Shown in pieces: positions 16,405 through 26,842 of a stretch of 64,000 nt of DNA. Numbering within the stretch: position 1 is the first letter of the stretch; every line of letters starts with the position of its first letter. The stretch comes from Niallia nealsonii (GTDB lineage: Bacteria; Bacillota; Bacilli; Bacillales; Cytobacillaceae). Below the pieces are notes generated by a model. The model did no database searches. It was given only the letters and a program-made list of their open reading frames with translations, and had not been told where the DNA came from. Both the position numbers and the translations under genes were made by a program. Location of the stretch: contig NZ_PISE01000011.1 in assembly GCF_002835805.1 (NCBI RefSeq), positions 186,001 to 250,000 of the forward strand, written 5' to 3'.

Positions 16405-18123
16405 TTAATCTATTTGAAACTGTGCATGATGAAGTCTGCTGTATGTCCCTCCAACTTCAATCAGCTCTTTATGTGTTCCCTGTTCTTTTATGCCTTCTTC
16501 TGTTACAACTAGAATTCGATCAGCATTTTTAATCGTAGCCAGACGATGGGCAATTACTAGTGTAGTTCTGCCCTGTGACAGTTCATTTAATGCTGTCTGA
16601 ATTGCTGCTTCTGTTTCTGTATCCAAAGCAGACGTTGCTTCATCGAGAATAAGAATTGGCGGGTTTTTCAAAAACATCCGAGCGATAGAAACTCTCTGCT
16701 TTTGACCTCCTGATAATTTGACGCCACGTTCACCGATTAATGTATCTAATCCATCTGGAAGATTGAGGATAATTTCTTCTATCTGTGCCCGTCTCGCTGC
16801 CTTCCAAATTTCCTCTTCTGTTGCATGAAGTTTTCCGTAAGCAATATTTTCACGAATTGTTCCATCAAAAAGAAACACATCTTGTTGTACAATTCCAATA
16901 TGCTGGCGCAAGGATGAAAGGGACATCTCTTTAATATTGATGCCGTCAATCTCAATGCTGCCTGATTCACTATCATAAAATCGAGGAAGCAGACTGCAGA
17001 TCGTCGTTTTTCCAGCTCCAGATGGGCCAACGAGGGCAATTGTTTCTCCTCTATTGACATGAAAGCTAATTTTATTTAAAACTTTGCCTTTTCCTTCGTA
17101 ACCGAATATTACATTTTTGTATTCAATGTCACCCTTTAAATGTTCCACTTGAATAGCATCATGTTCATCTTTCTCATCAGGAGCAGTGTTAAGCAACTCC
17201 AAATAACGGCGGAAACCAGCTACTCCCTTTGGATATGTTTCAATAACAGAATTAATTTGCTGTATCGGTGTAAGAAATACATTGGAAAGAAGCACAAAGG
17301 CCATAAATTCGCCAAACGTCATTTGTCTGTCAATCACAAACCAAGTACCACATCCTAGCACGAATAAAGAAACAACTTTCATCAGCAGATGGCTAATCGA
17401 TGAGTTCCATGCCATTACCTTATAAGTAACAAGCTTTGTTTTGCGGAATCTTCCATTATTTACAGCAAATTGATCCATTTCATGATTTTCATTAGCAAAT
17501 GCTTTTACGACGCGAATACCGCTGACATTATTTTCGACTCTTGCATTAAAATCAGCAATATCTACAAACATTTGACTAAAGGCACGCGACATTTTCCTGC
17601 TAAAGTAGATCGATAAACAGATTAAAAATGGAATAATAATGAACGTCAGCACAGCAAGCTTCCAATTAATCGATAGCATTAAACCAAAAGCTCCTGTCAG
17701 AGTCATTATCGCAATAAACAAATCTTCAGGACCATGATGGGCGATTTCTCCAATATCCATTAAGTCATTCGTCATTCGGGAAACAAGATGACCTGTTTTG
17801 TTATTGTCAAAAAATCGAAAAGACAGCTTCTGAACATGATCAAATAACCTTTTTCTCATATCTGTCTCAATATTGATTCCTAGCATATGCCCCCAATAGG
17901 TAACAACAAAATGAAGGAAAGCTGTTAACGCATAAATCCCCAGCAAACCTACACATGCCCATATAATAAGCATCCAGTTGCCCATTGGCAATAAATCATC
18001 AACTACTTTATTAATAGCTAAAGGAAACGCGAGCTCCAATAAAGCAGCTAAAATTGCGCAAGTAAAATCAATAGTAAATAACCATTTATACGGTTTGTAA
18101 TAAGAAAAAAACTGTTTTAACAT
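16405..18123 (-). CDS. ABC transporter, fused permease/ATPase (exporter type)
   Basis: The 572-residue half-transporter combines a six-helix ABC exporter membrane domain (about 1-310) with a nucleotide-binding domain: Walker A GPSGAGKTT, signature LSGGQKQR, Walker [13 protein letters not shown] and the H-loop in LVIAHRLATIKNAD. It should work as a homodimer or paired with another half-transporter, but no partner gene is adjacent. The family includes multidrug and lipid exporters such as BmrA and the MsbA group; substrate cannot be predicted. Immediately upstream lies a remnant of a siderophore permease and then the Fur-regulated iron operon. Confidence 0.9.
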   Translation of the reverse strand: MLKQFFSYYKPYKWLFTIDFTCAILAALLELAFPLAINKVVDDLLPMGNWMLIIWACVGLLGIYALTAFLHFVVTYWGHMLGINIETDMRKRLFDHVQKLSFRFFDNNKTGHLVSRMTNDLMDIGEIAHHGPEDLFIAIMTLTGAFGLMLSINWKLAVLTFIIIPFLICLSIYFSRKMSRAFSQMFVDIADFNARVENNVSGIRVVKAFANENHEMDQFAVNNGRFRKTKLVTYKVMAWNSSISHLLMKVVSLFVLGCGTWFVIDRQMTFGEFMAFVLLSNVFLTPIQQINSVIETYPKGVAGFRRYLELLNTAPDEKDEHDAIQVEHLKGDIEYKNVIFGYEGKGKVLNKISFHVNRGETIALVGPSGAGKTTICSLLPRFYDSESGSIEIDGINIKEMSLSSLRQHIGIVQQDVFLFDGTIRENIAYGKLHATEEEIWKAARRAQIEEIILNLPDGLDTLIGERGVKLSGGQKQRVSIARMFLKNPPILILDEATSALDTETEAAIQTALNELSQGRTTLVIAHRLATIKNADRILVVTEEGIKEQGTHKELIEVGGTYSRLHHAQFQID

Positions 18124-18152
18124 ATTGTTTACGATCTCCCTCCTTTTGGTTA

Positions 18153-18242
18153 TTAAGCTTTTAAACAGACAAGCAAATATACTAAATAAGGTGCTCCAAC
18201 TACCGCAGCAACGATTCCGGATAGTACCGTTGTGGCAGTAAT
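18153..18242 (-). pseudogene. C-terminal remnant of a FecCD-type siderophore permease
   Basis: The minus strand reads ITATTVLSGIVAAVVGAPYLVYLLVCLKA then stop. GIVAAVVGAPYxxYLL is the typical end of FecCD/BtuC-type ABC permeases. Nothing of the rest of the gene remains; the frame is blocked by a stop just upstream. It is a leftover of a second iron-uptake system, since the intact operon to the right has its own permease. Confidence 0.6.
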
Positions 18243-18561
18243 TTAATTACGAGCACCTCTTATCAGAGCAGATGATGAAAACAACAGCTTTTGCAGAAGA
18301 TGAAATTGATTATTATTCTCAATAAATAATTATAAAAAAATTCCTTTTAGTTATAATATCAATACTGTTTTATATAAAAAATCAACTTTATTAAACTACT
18401 TCTAGTTCCTGCGCTCGCTATTTTTTATCAATTATTACGTCTGATTCAAATTCATAGTTTTTTGCAATCATTTCTTTACCAATACTTCCATACTTTTGAC
18501 GATATGCTGATTATGCAGCTAATAATCAAAATTTCATTTCAAAGCCCTGACAAGCAGCTTT
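18243..18561. other. Decayed intergenic DNA with a gene fragment
   Basis: Minus-strand bases of about 18424-18515 read SAYRQKYGSIGKEMIAKNYEFESDVIIDKK before a stop, and are preceded by a stop codon. This looks like the tail of a protein I cannot name. A short plus-strand frame near 18270-18325 reads MMKTTAFAEDEIDYYSQ. Neither is supported as a working gene. Together with the FecCD remnant they show that this stretch has suffered deletions. Confidence 0.35.
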
Positions 18562-19572
18562 CTATTTAAACAAATCTGGATACATTTCTTTAGCTAATAT
18601 TTCCATTCCATCTATTGTGTTGTAGCCATATCCAAACATATAGTTGTAGTCAACCGCATAAACCTGTTTATTTTTTATTGCTTTCATGCTTGATAACTTA
18701 GGATTACTGTAAAGTCCTTCTTTTATCTTGGCACTTGAATCTTCCCAATCAGGAATGATTAATACATCTGGATCGGCCTCAATAAGCATTTCAATACTAA
18801 CCTCTCCCGTTTGATCTTTAAACACGTTATCTAATTTAACCATTTTAAAGGCATCATTAAAGAATGTTTCCGTACTCGCTGTATACACATATACTTCTTT
18901 TGGATCGCTCATATGCAAATAAGCAAATGTTTTTTCTTCTTTTATGTTAGCTAATTTAGAGACGATGGATGCTTGTCTTTCCTTTAATTCTTTAATAAAA
19001 CTTTCCGCTTTATCCTGTATGTTAAAAATTCCGCCTAAGTTTTCAATATCTTTATAGATAGAGCTATACGTTCCCCCAATAACGGAAGATTCAAGAACAT
19101 ATGTTTTAACTCCCATATCATTAAGGGAATCTACTGTTCCTACTCCCCAGTCTGCATTATCAAATAAACCGCCTCGGCCGTATACTAAATCTGGGTCCGT
19201 TCCTAATGCAACTTCTTTTCCAACATATTCATCACTTAATATATTTAATTTAGAATATTCTTTTTCCACCGATTTATCTGGTGTGCCAAAATTTGCACCT
19301 ACGCCAACAATTTTGTCTCCTAATCCTAAATGCAATAACAGTTCTGCTGCTGGTCTGGTATTTGCCATTATTCGTTCAGGCGCTTTATCAAATATTTGCT
19401 CTTTTTCTTCCCAAGTTGTTCCCCCTTCTGCTTTTGTATAATTTTGAATCGTCAATGGATAATGATTTTTAGTCTGTGATTCTTCTGTGGAGCTGTTTTT
19501 AGCTGTACCTCCACATGCTGTTAATGTTAACATCGTTGCTAAACCAATCCCTAGCAATAATTTCTTCTTCAA
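18562..19572 (-). CDS. Iron-siderophore ABC transporter substrate-binding lipoprotein
   Basis: The 336-residue protein has a lipoprotein signal peptide ending TLTACGG (Cys20) and a TroA/FepB-type type III binding fold. Segments include RIMANTRPAAELLLHLGLGDKIVGVG, LGTDPDLVYGRGGLFD, LESSVIGGTYSSIYKDIENLG and EADPDVLIIPDW. It would capture ferric siderophore, haem or a corrinoid outside the membrane and hand it to the permease. Gene order SBP-ATPase-permease on one strand and the Fur box at the head of the unit point to iron. It is the last gene of the operon and the gap to the ATPase gene is 17 bp. Confidence 0.9.
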   Translation of the reverse strand: MKKKLLLGIGLATMLTLTACGGTAKNSSTEESQTKNHYPLTIQNYTKAEGGTTWEEKEQIFDKAPERIMANTRPAAELLLHLGLGDKIVGVGANFGTPDKSVEKEYSKLNILSDEYVGKEVALGTDPDLVYGRGGLFDNADWGVGTVDSLNDMGVKTYVLESSVIGGTYSSIYKDIENLGGIFNIQDKAESFIKELKERQASIVSKLANIKEEKTFAYLHMSDPKEVYVYTASTETFFNDAFKMVKLDNVFKDQTGEVSIEMLIEADPDVLIIPDWEDSSAKIKEGLYSNPKLSSMKAIKNKQVYAVDYNYMFGYGYNTIDGMEILAKEMYPDLFK

Positions 19573-19589
19573 GTTTTTATCCCCCTATT

Positions 19590-20351
19590 TTATATGCCAT
19601 ATGCAAAACCTAATCCATTTGTAACTGGATTAATGAATGTTTGGCACTTTATTTGATATAGTGCTTCAATTGTTTCAGACGTTAGAACCTGTTCAGGTGT
19701 ACCATGTGCATACACTGCTCCATTTTTTATGGCATAAAGATAATCACAGTAATGAGCTGCCATTTCTAAATCATGAAGGGCTGCTAGTACACCAATATTC
19801 AGCTCTTTTACACATTCTAAAATTTCAATTTGATAACGAATATCCAAATGATTGGTTGGTTCATCTAAAATCATAAATTTTGGCTGCTGTGCAATTGTTC
19901 TCGCTAAAATAACCCTTTGCTTTTCCCCGCCAGATAAAGATAAAAAACTTCGATCCTTGTAATCAAGCAAATTCGTTCGCGTCAATGCTTCTTCAACAAT
20001 CGCAAAATCTTCTTGTTTATCTGACTCCAGCATTTTTTTATGTGGAGTTCTGCCCAGCATAACCATTTGCTGCACAGTCAAATCAAAATTCATTTCATTA
20101 AATTGGCCAACTACACCCAATCTCTGTGAAACTTTTTTTTCAGAAGTTTTTAGTATATTCAAATCATCTAAAAAAACAGTGCCTTTATGAGGAACTAAGC
20201 TTTTATAAATACTTTTTAAGAGCGTTGATTTTCCACATCCATTTGGTCCAATCAGACCAACAAATTGCTGTTTTTTCACTAGTATTGAAATATTTTTAAC
20301 AATTTCTTTTTTGCCGATTTTGATCTCCATTTCTTTCGCAATCAATTCCAT
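19590..20351 (-). CDS. Iron-siderophore ABC transporter ATP-binding protein (FecE/FhuC family)
   Basis: The 253-residue ATPase shows Walker A GPNGCGKST, Q-loop GVVGQFNEMNFDLTVQQMVMLGRTPH, signature LSGGEKQR, Walker B FMILDEPTNHLD and the switch His in ALHDLEMAAHYCD. The GRTPH motif and the length are typical of FecE/FhuC/BtuD-type importers of iron complexes. It lies 4 bp downstream of the permease gene, in the same Fur-controlled operon, and powers uptake with that permease and the lipoprotein. Confidence 0.93.
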   Translation of the reverse strand: MELIAKEMEIKIGKKEIVKNISILVKKQQFVGLIGPNGCGKSTLLKSIYKSLVPHKGTVFLDDLNILKTSEKKVSQRLGVVGQFNEMNFDLTVQQMVMLGRTPHKKMLESDKQEDFAIVEEALTRTNLLDYKDRSFLSLSGGEKQRVILARTIAQQPKFMILDEPTNHLDIRYQIEILECVKELNIGVLAALHDLEMAAHYCDYLYAIKNGAVYAHGTPEQVLTSETIEALYQIKCQTFINPVTNGLGFAYGI

Positions 20352-20355
20352 TTTC

Positions 20356-21435
20356 TTACCCTCCGAAATTGTAGCCTTTTTTCACAATCATATAAATGAA
20401 TAGCGGTGAACCAATAACAGATGTAATGATGCCAATAGGCAATTCTACATTATGTATTAGCGTTCTTGACAAAATGTCTGCCCAAATTAAAAATAAGCCT
20501 CCTAATAATAGTGTTCCTAACATTAGCCGTTTATGATCTGACCCAAATATACCTCTAGATATATGTGGAATAATAAGGCCGACAAAACCAATCATTCCTG
20601 CATATGCAACCATTGTTCCAGTGATAAGAGCAGTAACAATCATATAAAATTTACGGTAAACGCTTAAGTTAATTCCAAGTGTAATGGCAGATTCATCCCC
20701 TAATAGCATTGTATTTAACACGCGATGCTGAAAAAGAAACATGCCGCATCCAAGCAAAACTACAACTGCCATAATAGGTATCTTACTCCAACTAGAGGAA
20801 GCCAAACTTCCCATAGACCAAAAAGTAACGGTTTTAATCCCTTCCGCATCATTGGCAAAATAGATAATAAGACTAGAAAAAGAACTGCATAATGCACCAA
20901 TAACAACCCCTGATAAAACAAGCTTTACCGATGTTGCTTTACCGCCTATGCTAGATAATACAAGCACAGCTATGGAAGTAATCATCGCACCAACAAAAGC
21001 TCCAAATGCTACTCCAAATTGGGATAACAACGCACCGCTTCCAAATCCAACCAAAATAGCAAATGTTGCTCCTAAAGAAGCTCCTGATGAAATCCCAAGA
21101 ATATATGGATCCGCGAGGGGATTTTGCACTACTGCCTGCATGACAGTTCCACACAAGGAAAGTCCTATGCCAATAAGAAGAGCAAAAATAACCCGAGGCA
21201 TCCTAACCTGCAAAATAATATTCAAATAGGATTCGCTTTCAATATTATCTAGCGATCCAAATCTGCCATTTGTTAATGTATGCATCAAGATCTCCATCGA
21301 TTGCTTAAAAGGAATATTCACTTGACCAATTGATACAGAATAAACAGCAGATAACATAATTAGACCTATTAAAAGAAAAATAATAGCATAATAGATATTT
21401 CCTATCCCTATTTTGTTTGTATCCTTTGTATTCAA
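20356..21435 (-). CDS. Iron-siderophore ABC transporter permease (FecCD family)
   Basis: A BtuC/FecCD-type permease of about 359 residues with around ten membrane helices. Landmarks are RMPRVIFALLIGIGLSLCGTVMQAVVQNPLADPYILGISSGASLGA, the coupling segment GDESAITLGINLSVYRK and AGMIGFVGLIIPHISRGIFGSDHKRL. It normally works as a homodimer. I start at TTG (21433-21435) because GGAGGTG lies 6 nt upstream; the more distal in-frame ATG at 21450 has no ribosome binding site and would sit upstream of that Shine-Dalgarno sequence. It is the first gene of the operon, directly behind a perfect Fur box. Confidence 0.92.
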   Translation of the reverse strand: MNTKDTNKIGIGNIYYAIIFLLIGLIMLSAVYSVSIGQVNIPFKQSMEILMHTLTNGRFGSLDNIESESYLNIILQVRMPRVIFALLIGIGLSLCGTVMQAVVQNPLADPYILGISSGASLGATFAILVGFGSGALLSQFGVAFGAFVGAMITSIAVLVLSSIGGKATSVKLVLSGVVIGALCSSFSSLIIYFANDAEGIKTVTFWSMGSLASSSWSKIPIMAVVVLLGCGMFLFQHRVLNTMLLGDESAITLGINLSVYRKFYMIVTALITGTMVAYAGMIGFVGLIIPHISRGIFGSDHKRLMLGTLLLGGLFLIWADILSRTLIHNVELPIGIITSVIGSPLFIYMIVKKGYNFGG

Positions 21436-21477
21436 AAATTCACCTCCCATTCAATTAGGTAATTAGAATTACATAAA

Positions 21478-21492
21478 TGATAATGATTATCA
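21478..21492. promoter_or_regulatory. Fur box (perfect 7-1-7) of the iron uptake operon
   Basis: TGATAATGATTATCA is a perfect match to the Bacillus Fur 7-1-7 operator TGATAATnATTATCA. It lies between the promoter and the TTG start of the permease gene, so Fe-Fur should block transcription when iron is sufficient. Confidence 0.9.
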
Positions 21493-21501
21493 TTATTGTT
21501 T

Positions 21502-21530
21502 ATAATAAGATATAATTTGACAAAATACAA
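21502..21530 (-). promoter_or_regulatory. Sigma-A-like promoter of the iron uptake operon
   Basis: On the minus strand TTGTAT (-35, 21525-21530) and TATTAT (-10, 21502-21507) are separated by 17 nt. The Fur box begins about 10 nt downstream of the -10, over the expected start site. Confidence 0.6.
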
Positions 21531-21742
21531 TAAATATTTACAAAAAATATTTTTTTGTCATACTCTCTATTTTCTTCCCTTTGGTTTTTCCAATAAAATA
21601 GTGAGTTATTAATGGCATATTCTTTATAAGGGACTATAAGAAGAAATCTTTTGCTGAATGAATGCTATAATATTTTTTCTTTTCGTCTATTTAGCGTCCC
21701 AAATACATCCTTTATTGCTTCTATTAGGCTGCTGATCATGCT

Positions 21743-21784
21743 AAAAAACCGGAACATTCTTCCCAAAATGTCCCGGTTTTTTAT
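21743..21784. terminator. Bidirectional terminator downstream of the methyltransferase gene
   Basis: AAAACCGGAACATT and AATGTCCCGGTTTT form a near-perfect stem with A-run before and T-run after, so it works on both strands. It ends the leftward methyltransferase transcript. The remainder of 21531-21813 has no gene. Confidence 0.85.
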
Positions 21785-21813
21785 TATCCCTTATTTAACT
21801 GCAGCTTTATTTT

Positions 21814-22917
21814 TTATCCCCAAATTTCTTTGGCAACATCCACAATAAATTTTAATTTTGCCCATTGTTGTTCTTCTGTTAATTTATTTCCATGGTGTGT
21901 GGAAGCAAATCCACATTGCGGGCTGATGCAAAGCTGTTCAAGAGGAACATATTTAGAGGCTTCTTGCACCCGAGCTTTAATTGCTTCTTTATCTTCTAGT
22001 TCGCCCTTTTTAGAAGTGAACACACCTAATATTACTTGTGTTCCATCAGCAGGAACATATTCTAGAGGCTTGAAATCACCAGAACGCTCATCATCATACT
22101 CTAAGAAAAAGCCATCCACTTTTTCTTTAGCAAAGAAACTAGGAGCGATTCGGTCATATGGTCCTTCAAAAGCCCAAGCTGATTGATAATTTCCTCGGCA
22201 AAGATGAGTAGTAACAATTAAGTCTTCTGGTTTGCCTTCAAGTACTCCATTTACAACACGCAAAGCAAGATCAATTAAATTTTCTCTTTCTAAGTCACTT
22301 TTCGCAAATGGAAGTTCTGGAGCACAAAGTCCTGCAATATATACATCATCCAATTGCAAATAGCGGCAGCCTGCCTGATAGAATGCTTGGATGGCATCGC
22401 GATAAGCTTGGATAATATCTTTAGCGAACTCTTCAACAGTTGGATAAATTTCTTCGTTGCGGATACCAGCGTTGAAAAATTGATTCGGACTTGGAATGGT
22501 CATTTTTGCAACTGCACGATCACCGACGATTTCTTTAAATTCAATAAAATCTTTTAAGTGAGGATGCTCAGAATGAAAGGATACCTTGCCTGTTACACGT
22601 ACATTATAAGCTTCCGTTTCTACTCCTTTAAATTTATAGCCATGATCAGGAACATAACCTTCCACACCGTTTAAATGCTCCATGAAATCAGTATGCCAAA
22701 ACCTGCGGCGGAACTCCCCGTCCGTTACCGCTTGAAGCCCAACTTCAATTTGTTTGTCTACTATTCTTTTGATTTCCTCTGTTTCCACGGCACGCAGCTG
22801 TTCAGCCGTAATAGTACCTTCTGCAAATTTCTTTCTAGCATCATGAATGGATGGAGGACGAAGCAAGCTTCCTACATGATCTGCCCTAAATGGTGCTTTA
22901 ATAAGTGTTTTTGTCAT
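21814..22917 (-). CDS. Cobalamin-independent methionine synthase C-terminal-like protein (YxjG/YxjH family)
   Basis: The 367-residue protein resembles the B. subtilis YxjG/YxjH methyltransferases, which share only the catalytic C-terminal barrel of MetE and are thought to transfer methyl groups to homocysteine or a related thiol. Visible segments are APFRADHVGSLLRPPSIHDAR, VGLQAVTDGEFRRRFWHTDFMEHL, CRYLQLDDVYIAG, VTTHLCRGNY with the zinc-site His/Cys pair, and LCISPQCGFAST with the other zinc Cys. I start at the ATG preceded by AAGGA (6 nt); the in-frame ATGs seven codons or so upstream overlap the Shine-Dalgarno sequence. I looked for an S-box riboswitch upstream and saw none. Confidence 0.88.
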   Translation of the reverse strand: MTKTLIKAPFRADHVGSLLRPPSIHDARKKFAEGTITAEQLRAVETEEIKRIVDKQIEVGLQAVTDGEFRRRFWHTDFMEHLNGVEGYVPDHGYKFKGVETEAYNVRVTGKVSFHSEHPHLKDFIEFKEIVGDRAVAKMTIPSPNQFFNAGIRNEEIYPTVEEFAKDIIQAYRDAIQAFYQAGCRYLQLDDVYIAGLCAPELPFAKSDLERENLIDLALRVVNGVLEGKPEDLIVTTHLCRGNYQSAWAFEGPYDRIAPSFFAKEKVDGFFLEYDDERSGDFKPLEYVPADGTQVILGVFTSKKGELEDKEAIKARVQEASKYVPLEQLCISPQCGFASTHHGNKLTEEQQWAKLKFIVDVAKEIWG

Positions 22918-23289
22918 TTTAATTCCTTCTTTCATCATGTTTTTATGTCAAAAATCCATAATCAAGGTGTCTAGAGGATAGTTCCTCTCTCCCTCTCTAA
23001 GCAAAACTGTTTTAGAATAGATGGAACTAATTTTTCTTTCTCTTCATTTCTTTTGTTTATGTACTCTAAAATAAATGTAACATGAGAAAAGGGGGCTAGG
23101 ATAATACATAAAATCTATCTCTTGTTATAGCTTTAGGCTAGAACCAGGATTATTTTCTTTGTTAAAATCACTTTCCAATAAGAAATCGATAAAAAACAAA
23201 AATTCCCTCAGCCAACGAATCCTGAGGGAATAGATATTTTAGTATATTACAAAACTTCAGAAGCCTACTGTTATTTTTTGCTTTTATTC
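22918..23289. other. Intergenic region between methyltransferase and lic-type operon
   Basis: No ORF or riboswitch was recognised in these bases. The right part contains the terminator of the lic-type operon, listed separately. Confidence 0.5.
23190..23231 (-). terminator. Rho-independent terminator of the lic-type PTS operon
   Basis: On the minus strand TTCCCTCAG pairs with CTGAGGGAA over a 10-nt loop and is followed by TTTTTGTTTTTT. It lies about 60 bp after the GH1 stop codon. Confidence 0.85.
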
Positions 23290-25078
<1,789 letters not shown>

Positions 25079-25104
25079 CTTTATTAATCTCCTTGAAAAA
25101 ATAA

Positions 25105-26343
25105 TTATTTTGTTTCTTTTAATTCGTTTTCCATTTCTTGTTTTTCATACACTTTAAAAAATGGATACCAAATAAGCGTTGCGACAATCACACAAACTAG
25201 CATTAAGATAATTCCGGTAATTGTTCCGGTTGTAATCCATGTTGCAATTGGAAAAGGCACATACCATAAATCAAAAACAATCTTTGGAATGGGCGCAAAG
25301 TGAATTACTTTTGTACCGATCCAAATAATGATTGGCAATACAATTCCAATAATCCACATTGGCAGCATCATAATTGGATTCCAGGCAATCGCTCCAAAAA
25401 CGACTGGTTCATTAATATTGAAAATGCCTGGAGTAATGCTTGCTCGTCCAAGTGCTTTCAGTTTGGCATTTTTAGAAAAAGCTAACATAATAACTAAAGG
25501 CAGTGTACAACCTATCCCGCCAACCCATAGATAAGCGGAAAAAACTGTTTCTGAAGTGACAAGATTAGCAGCTCCAGCAGTAGCATTAGCCGTAATAGCA
25601 GCTAAAAAAACTGGTTTTGTTACAGGAGTAAGCACCCATGTTGAAATACCCATTGTATATAAAAAACATGTAATAAACATAATTAAGGGAAAGCCCCATG
25701 GTGATTCCATAATAGATGCTAACGGCATAAATATTCGCAAAATAGTATGATATAAATCAAATCCGACAATATCGACTACTAGCCAAGCTGCCACAATAAC
25801 AGCCGCAATAGGAAGCATGGCATCAAACCAAGCACGGACAAAATCGGGGATGACAGATTCTTCTTTGAAGAAAGAAAACTTTCCAAACAGCCCCATTACC
25901 CAGCCAGTAAATACGCCTGCAACAATCGCTACAAACATGCCTCCTGCGCCTAATGATTCATGACTAAAACCAATCGATTTATCTGCAATGACTTGGGGTG
26001 AGATAATAATCAAAAAAGTAATAAGACCAGTACAGCCAGCAATAAAACGCTGTTTGCGCAAGCGTTTCTTTTCCATTAAATTAAAAGGAATCAAAAAAGA
26101 GATTAAAAGAGACAGCATGCCCATCGTCCATCCAAACAATGTCCAGAAATTAGGATAGTTTTTAATATGAAATACCTCTCCAGGAATGGTCAATAAACAG
26201 AATACAGAACCTAAAAGGATAAACGGAAGCAGTTGCATAATAGAATCCTTTAGCGTTACTACCCAAACATTATGATTAATTTTGTTCATTTTAGGTGAGA
26301 AGTCATTTTCCAGCCAACTAATCAGTTTCTCCATATATGACAA
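25105..26343 (-). CDS. licC: PTS cellobiose-type EIIC permease
   Basis: The 412-residue membrane component has about ten helices and the Lac-family opening YMEKLISWLENDFSPKMNKINHNVWVVTLKDSIMQLLPFILLGS, with GRASITPGIFNINEPVVFGAIAWNPIMMLPMWI carrying the conserved NEP loop that contacts sugar. It transports and phosphorylates the disaccharide together with the separate IIA and IIB proteins. It lies 15 bp after the IIB gene and 26 bp before the IIA gene. Confidence 0.93.
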   Translation of the reverse strand: MSYMEKLISWLENDFSPKMNKINHNVWVVTLKDSIMQLLPFILLGSVFCLLTIPGEVFHIKNYPNFWTLFGWTMGMLSLLISFLIPFNLMEKKRLRKQRFIAGCTGLITFLIIISPQVIADKSIGFSHESLGAGGMFVAIVAGVFTGWVMGLFGKFSFFKEESVIPDFVRAWFDAMLPIAAVIVAAWLVVDIVGFDLYHTILRIFMPLASIMESPWGFPLIMFITCFLYTMGISTWVLTPVTKPVFLAAITANATAGAANLVTSETVFSAYLWVGGIGCTLPLVIMLAFSKNAKLKALGRASITPGIFNINEPVVFGAIAWNPIMMLPMWIIGIVLPIIIWIGTKVIHFAPIPKIVFDLWYVPFPIATWITTGTITGIILMLVCVIVATLIWYPFFKVYEKQEMENELKETK

Positions 26344-26358
26344 ACCTCGATTCGTAAA

Positions 26359-26670
26359 TTATTTGAATTCCTTTAATAAATCCTCTATGGCTGCCTCTCC
26401 ATCAAGAGTAGAATAGTAGGACGGCTTCATTAATAAAACCTTCACATCAGCATCCCCGATATACTCCTCAATTTCATCTAAAATATACGCCAAGTGAGGT
26501 CCAACCATTAAAGCATCAATTTCATCAATATAATTTTCGATTTCAGCTTCCCCTCTAGCTTTAATGCTAATATCTAAATTGCGCTTTGCCGCTGCTTTCC
26601 GAATATTTGACGCCATAAAACCAGAACTTGCCCCAGATCCGCATACTAATAATACGTTTAATTTTTTCAT
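26359..26670 (-). CDS. licB: PTS lactose/cellobiose-type EIIB
   Basis: The 103-residue IIB protein has the phosphocysteine loop LLVCGSGASSGFMA (Cys10) and the ALMVGPHLAYILDEIE segment typical of cellobiose/lichenan IIB. It takes phosphate from the IIA protein and passes it to sugar bound by IIC. It is the first gene of the lic-type operon, with AAAGGAG before the ATG, and is divergent from the PRD regulator; a perfect dyad lies between them. Confidence 0.93.
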   Translation of the reverse strand: MKKLNVLLVCGSGASSGFMASNIRKAAAKRNLDISIKARGEAEIENYIDEIDALMVGPHLAYILDEIEEYIGDADVKVLLMKPSYYSTLDGEAAIEDLLKEFK

Positions 26671-26732
26671 AGAAGATTCTCCTTTGTGTTTTTTGATAGC
26701 GCCATCATTTTTTCTATCTAAAATATAATATT

Positions 26733-26755
26733 AATATTGGAAAAGTTCCAATATT
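26733..26755. promoter_or_regulatory. Perfect 10-bp dyad in the licB-licR divergent promoter region
   Basis: AATATTGGAA and TTCCAATATT flank a 3-nt spacer. The position between the divergent operon and its PRD regulator makes it the best candidate operator for that regulator. Confidence 0.6.
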
Positions 26756-26842
26756 CATTTACACTAGTGTGGTGCAAACGAATATTTTTGGAGTGCAAGT
26801 ACATAGCAGACCCAATTATTTCAATGAAATGAGGCGCGGTTA

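Noticed and set aside
18268-18327. Small plus-strand ORF MMKTTAFAEDEIDYYSQ
   Set aside because: Very short, without a ribosome binding site, in decayed DNA.
22918-23060. S-box (SAM) riboswitch upstream of the methionine-synthase-like gene
   Set aside because: No match to the conserved S-box core or its terminator/antiterminator was seen despite the purine-rich GAGAGGGAGAGAGG stretch on the minus strand.
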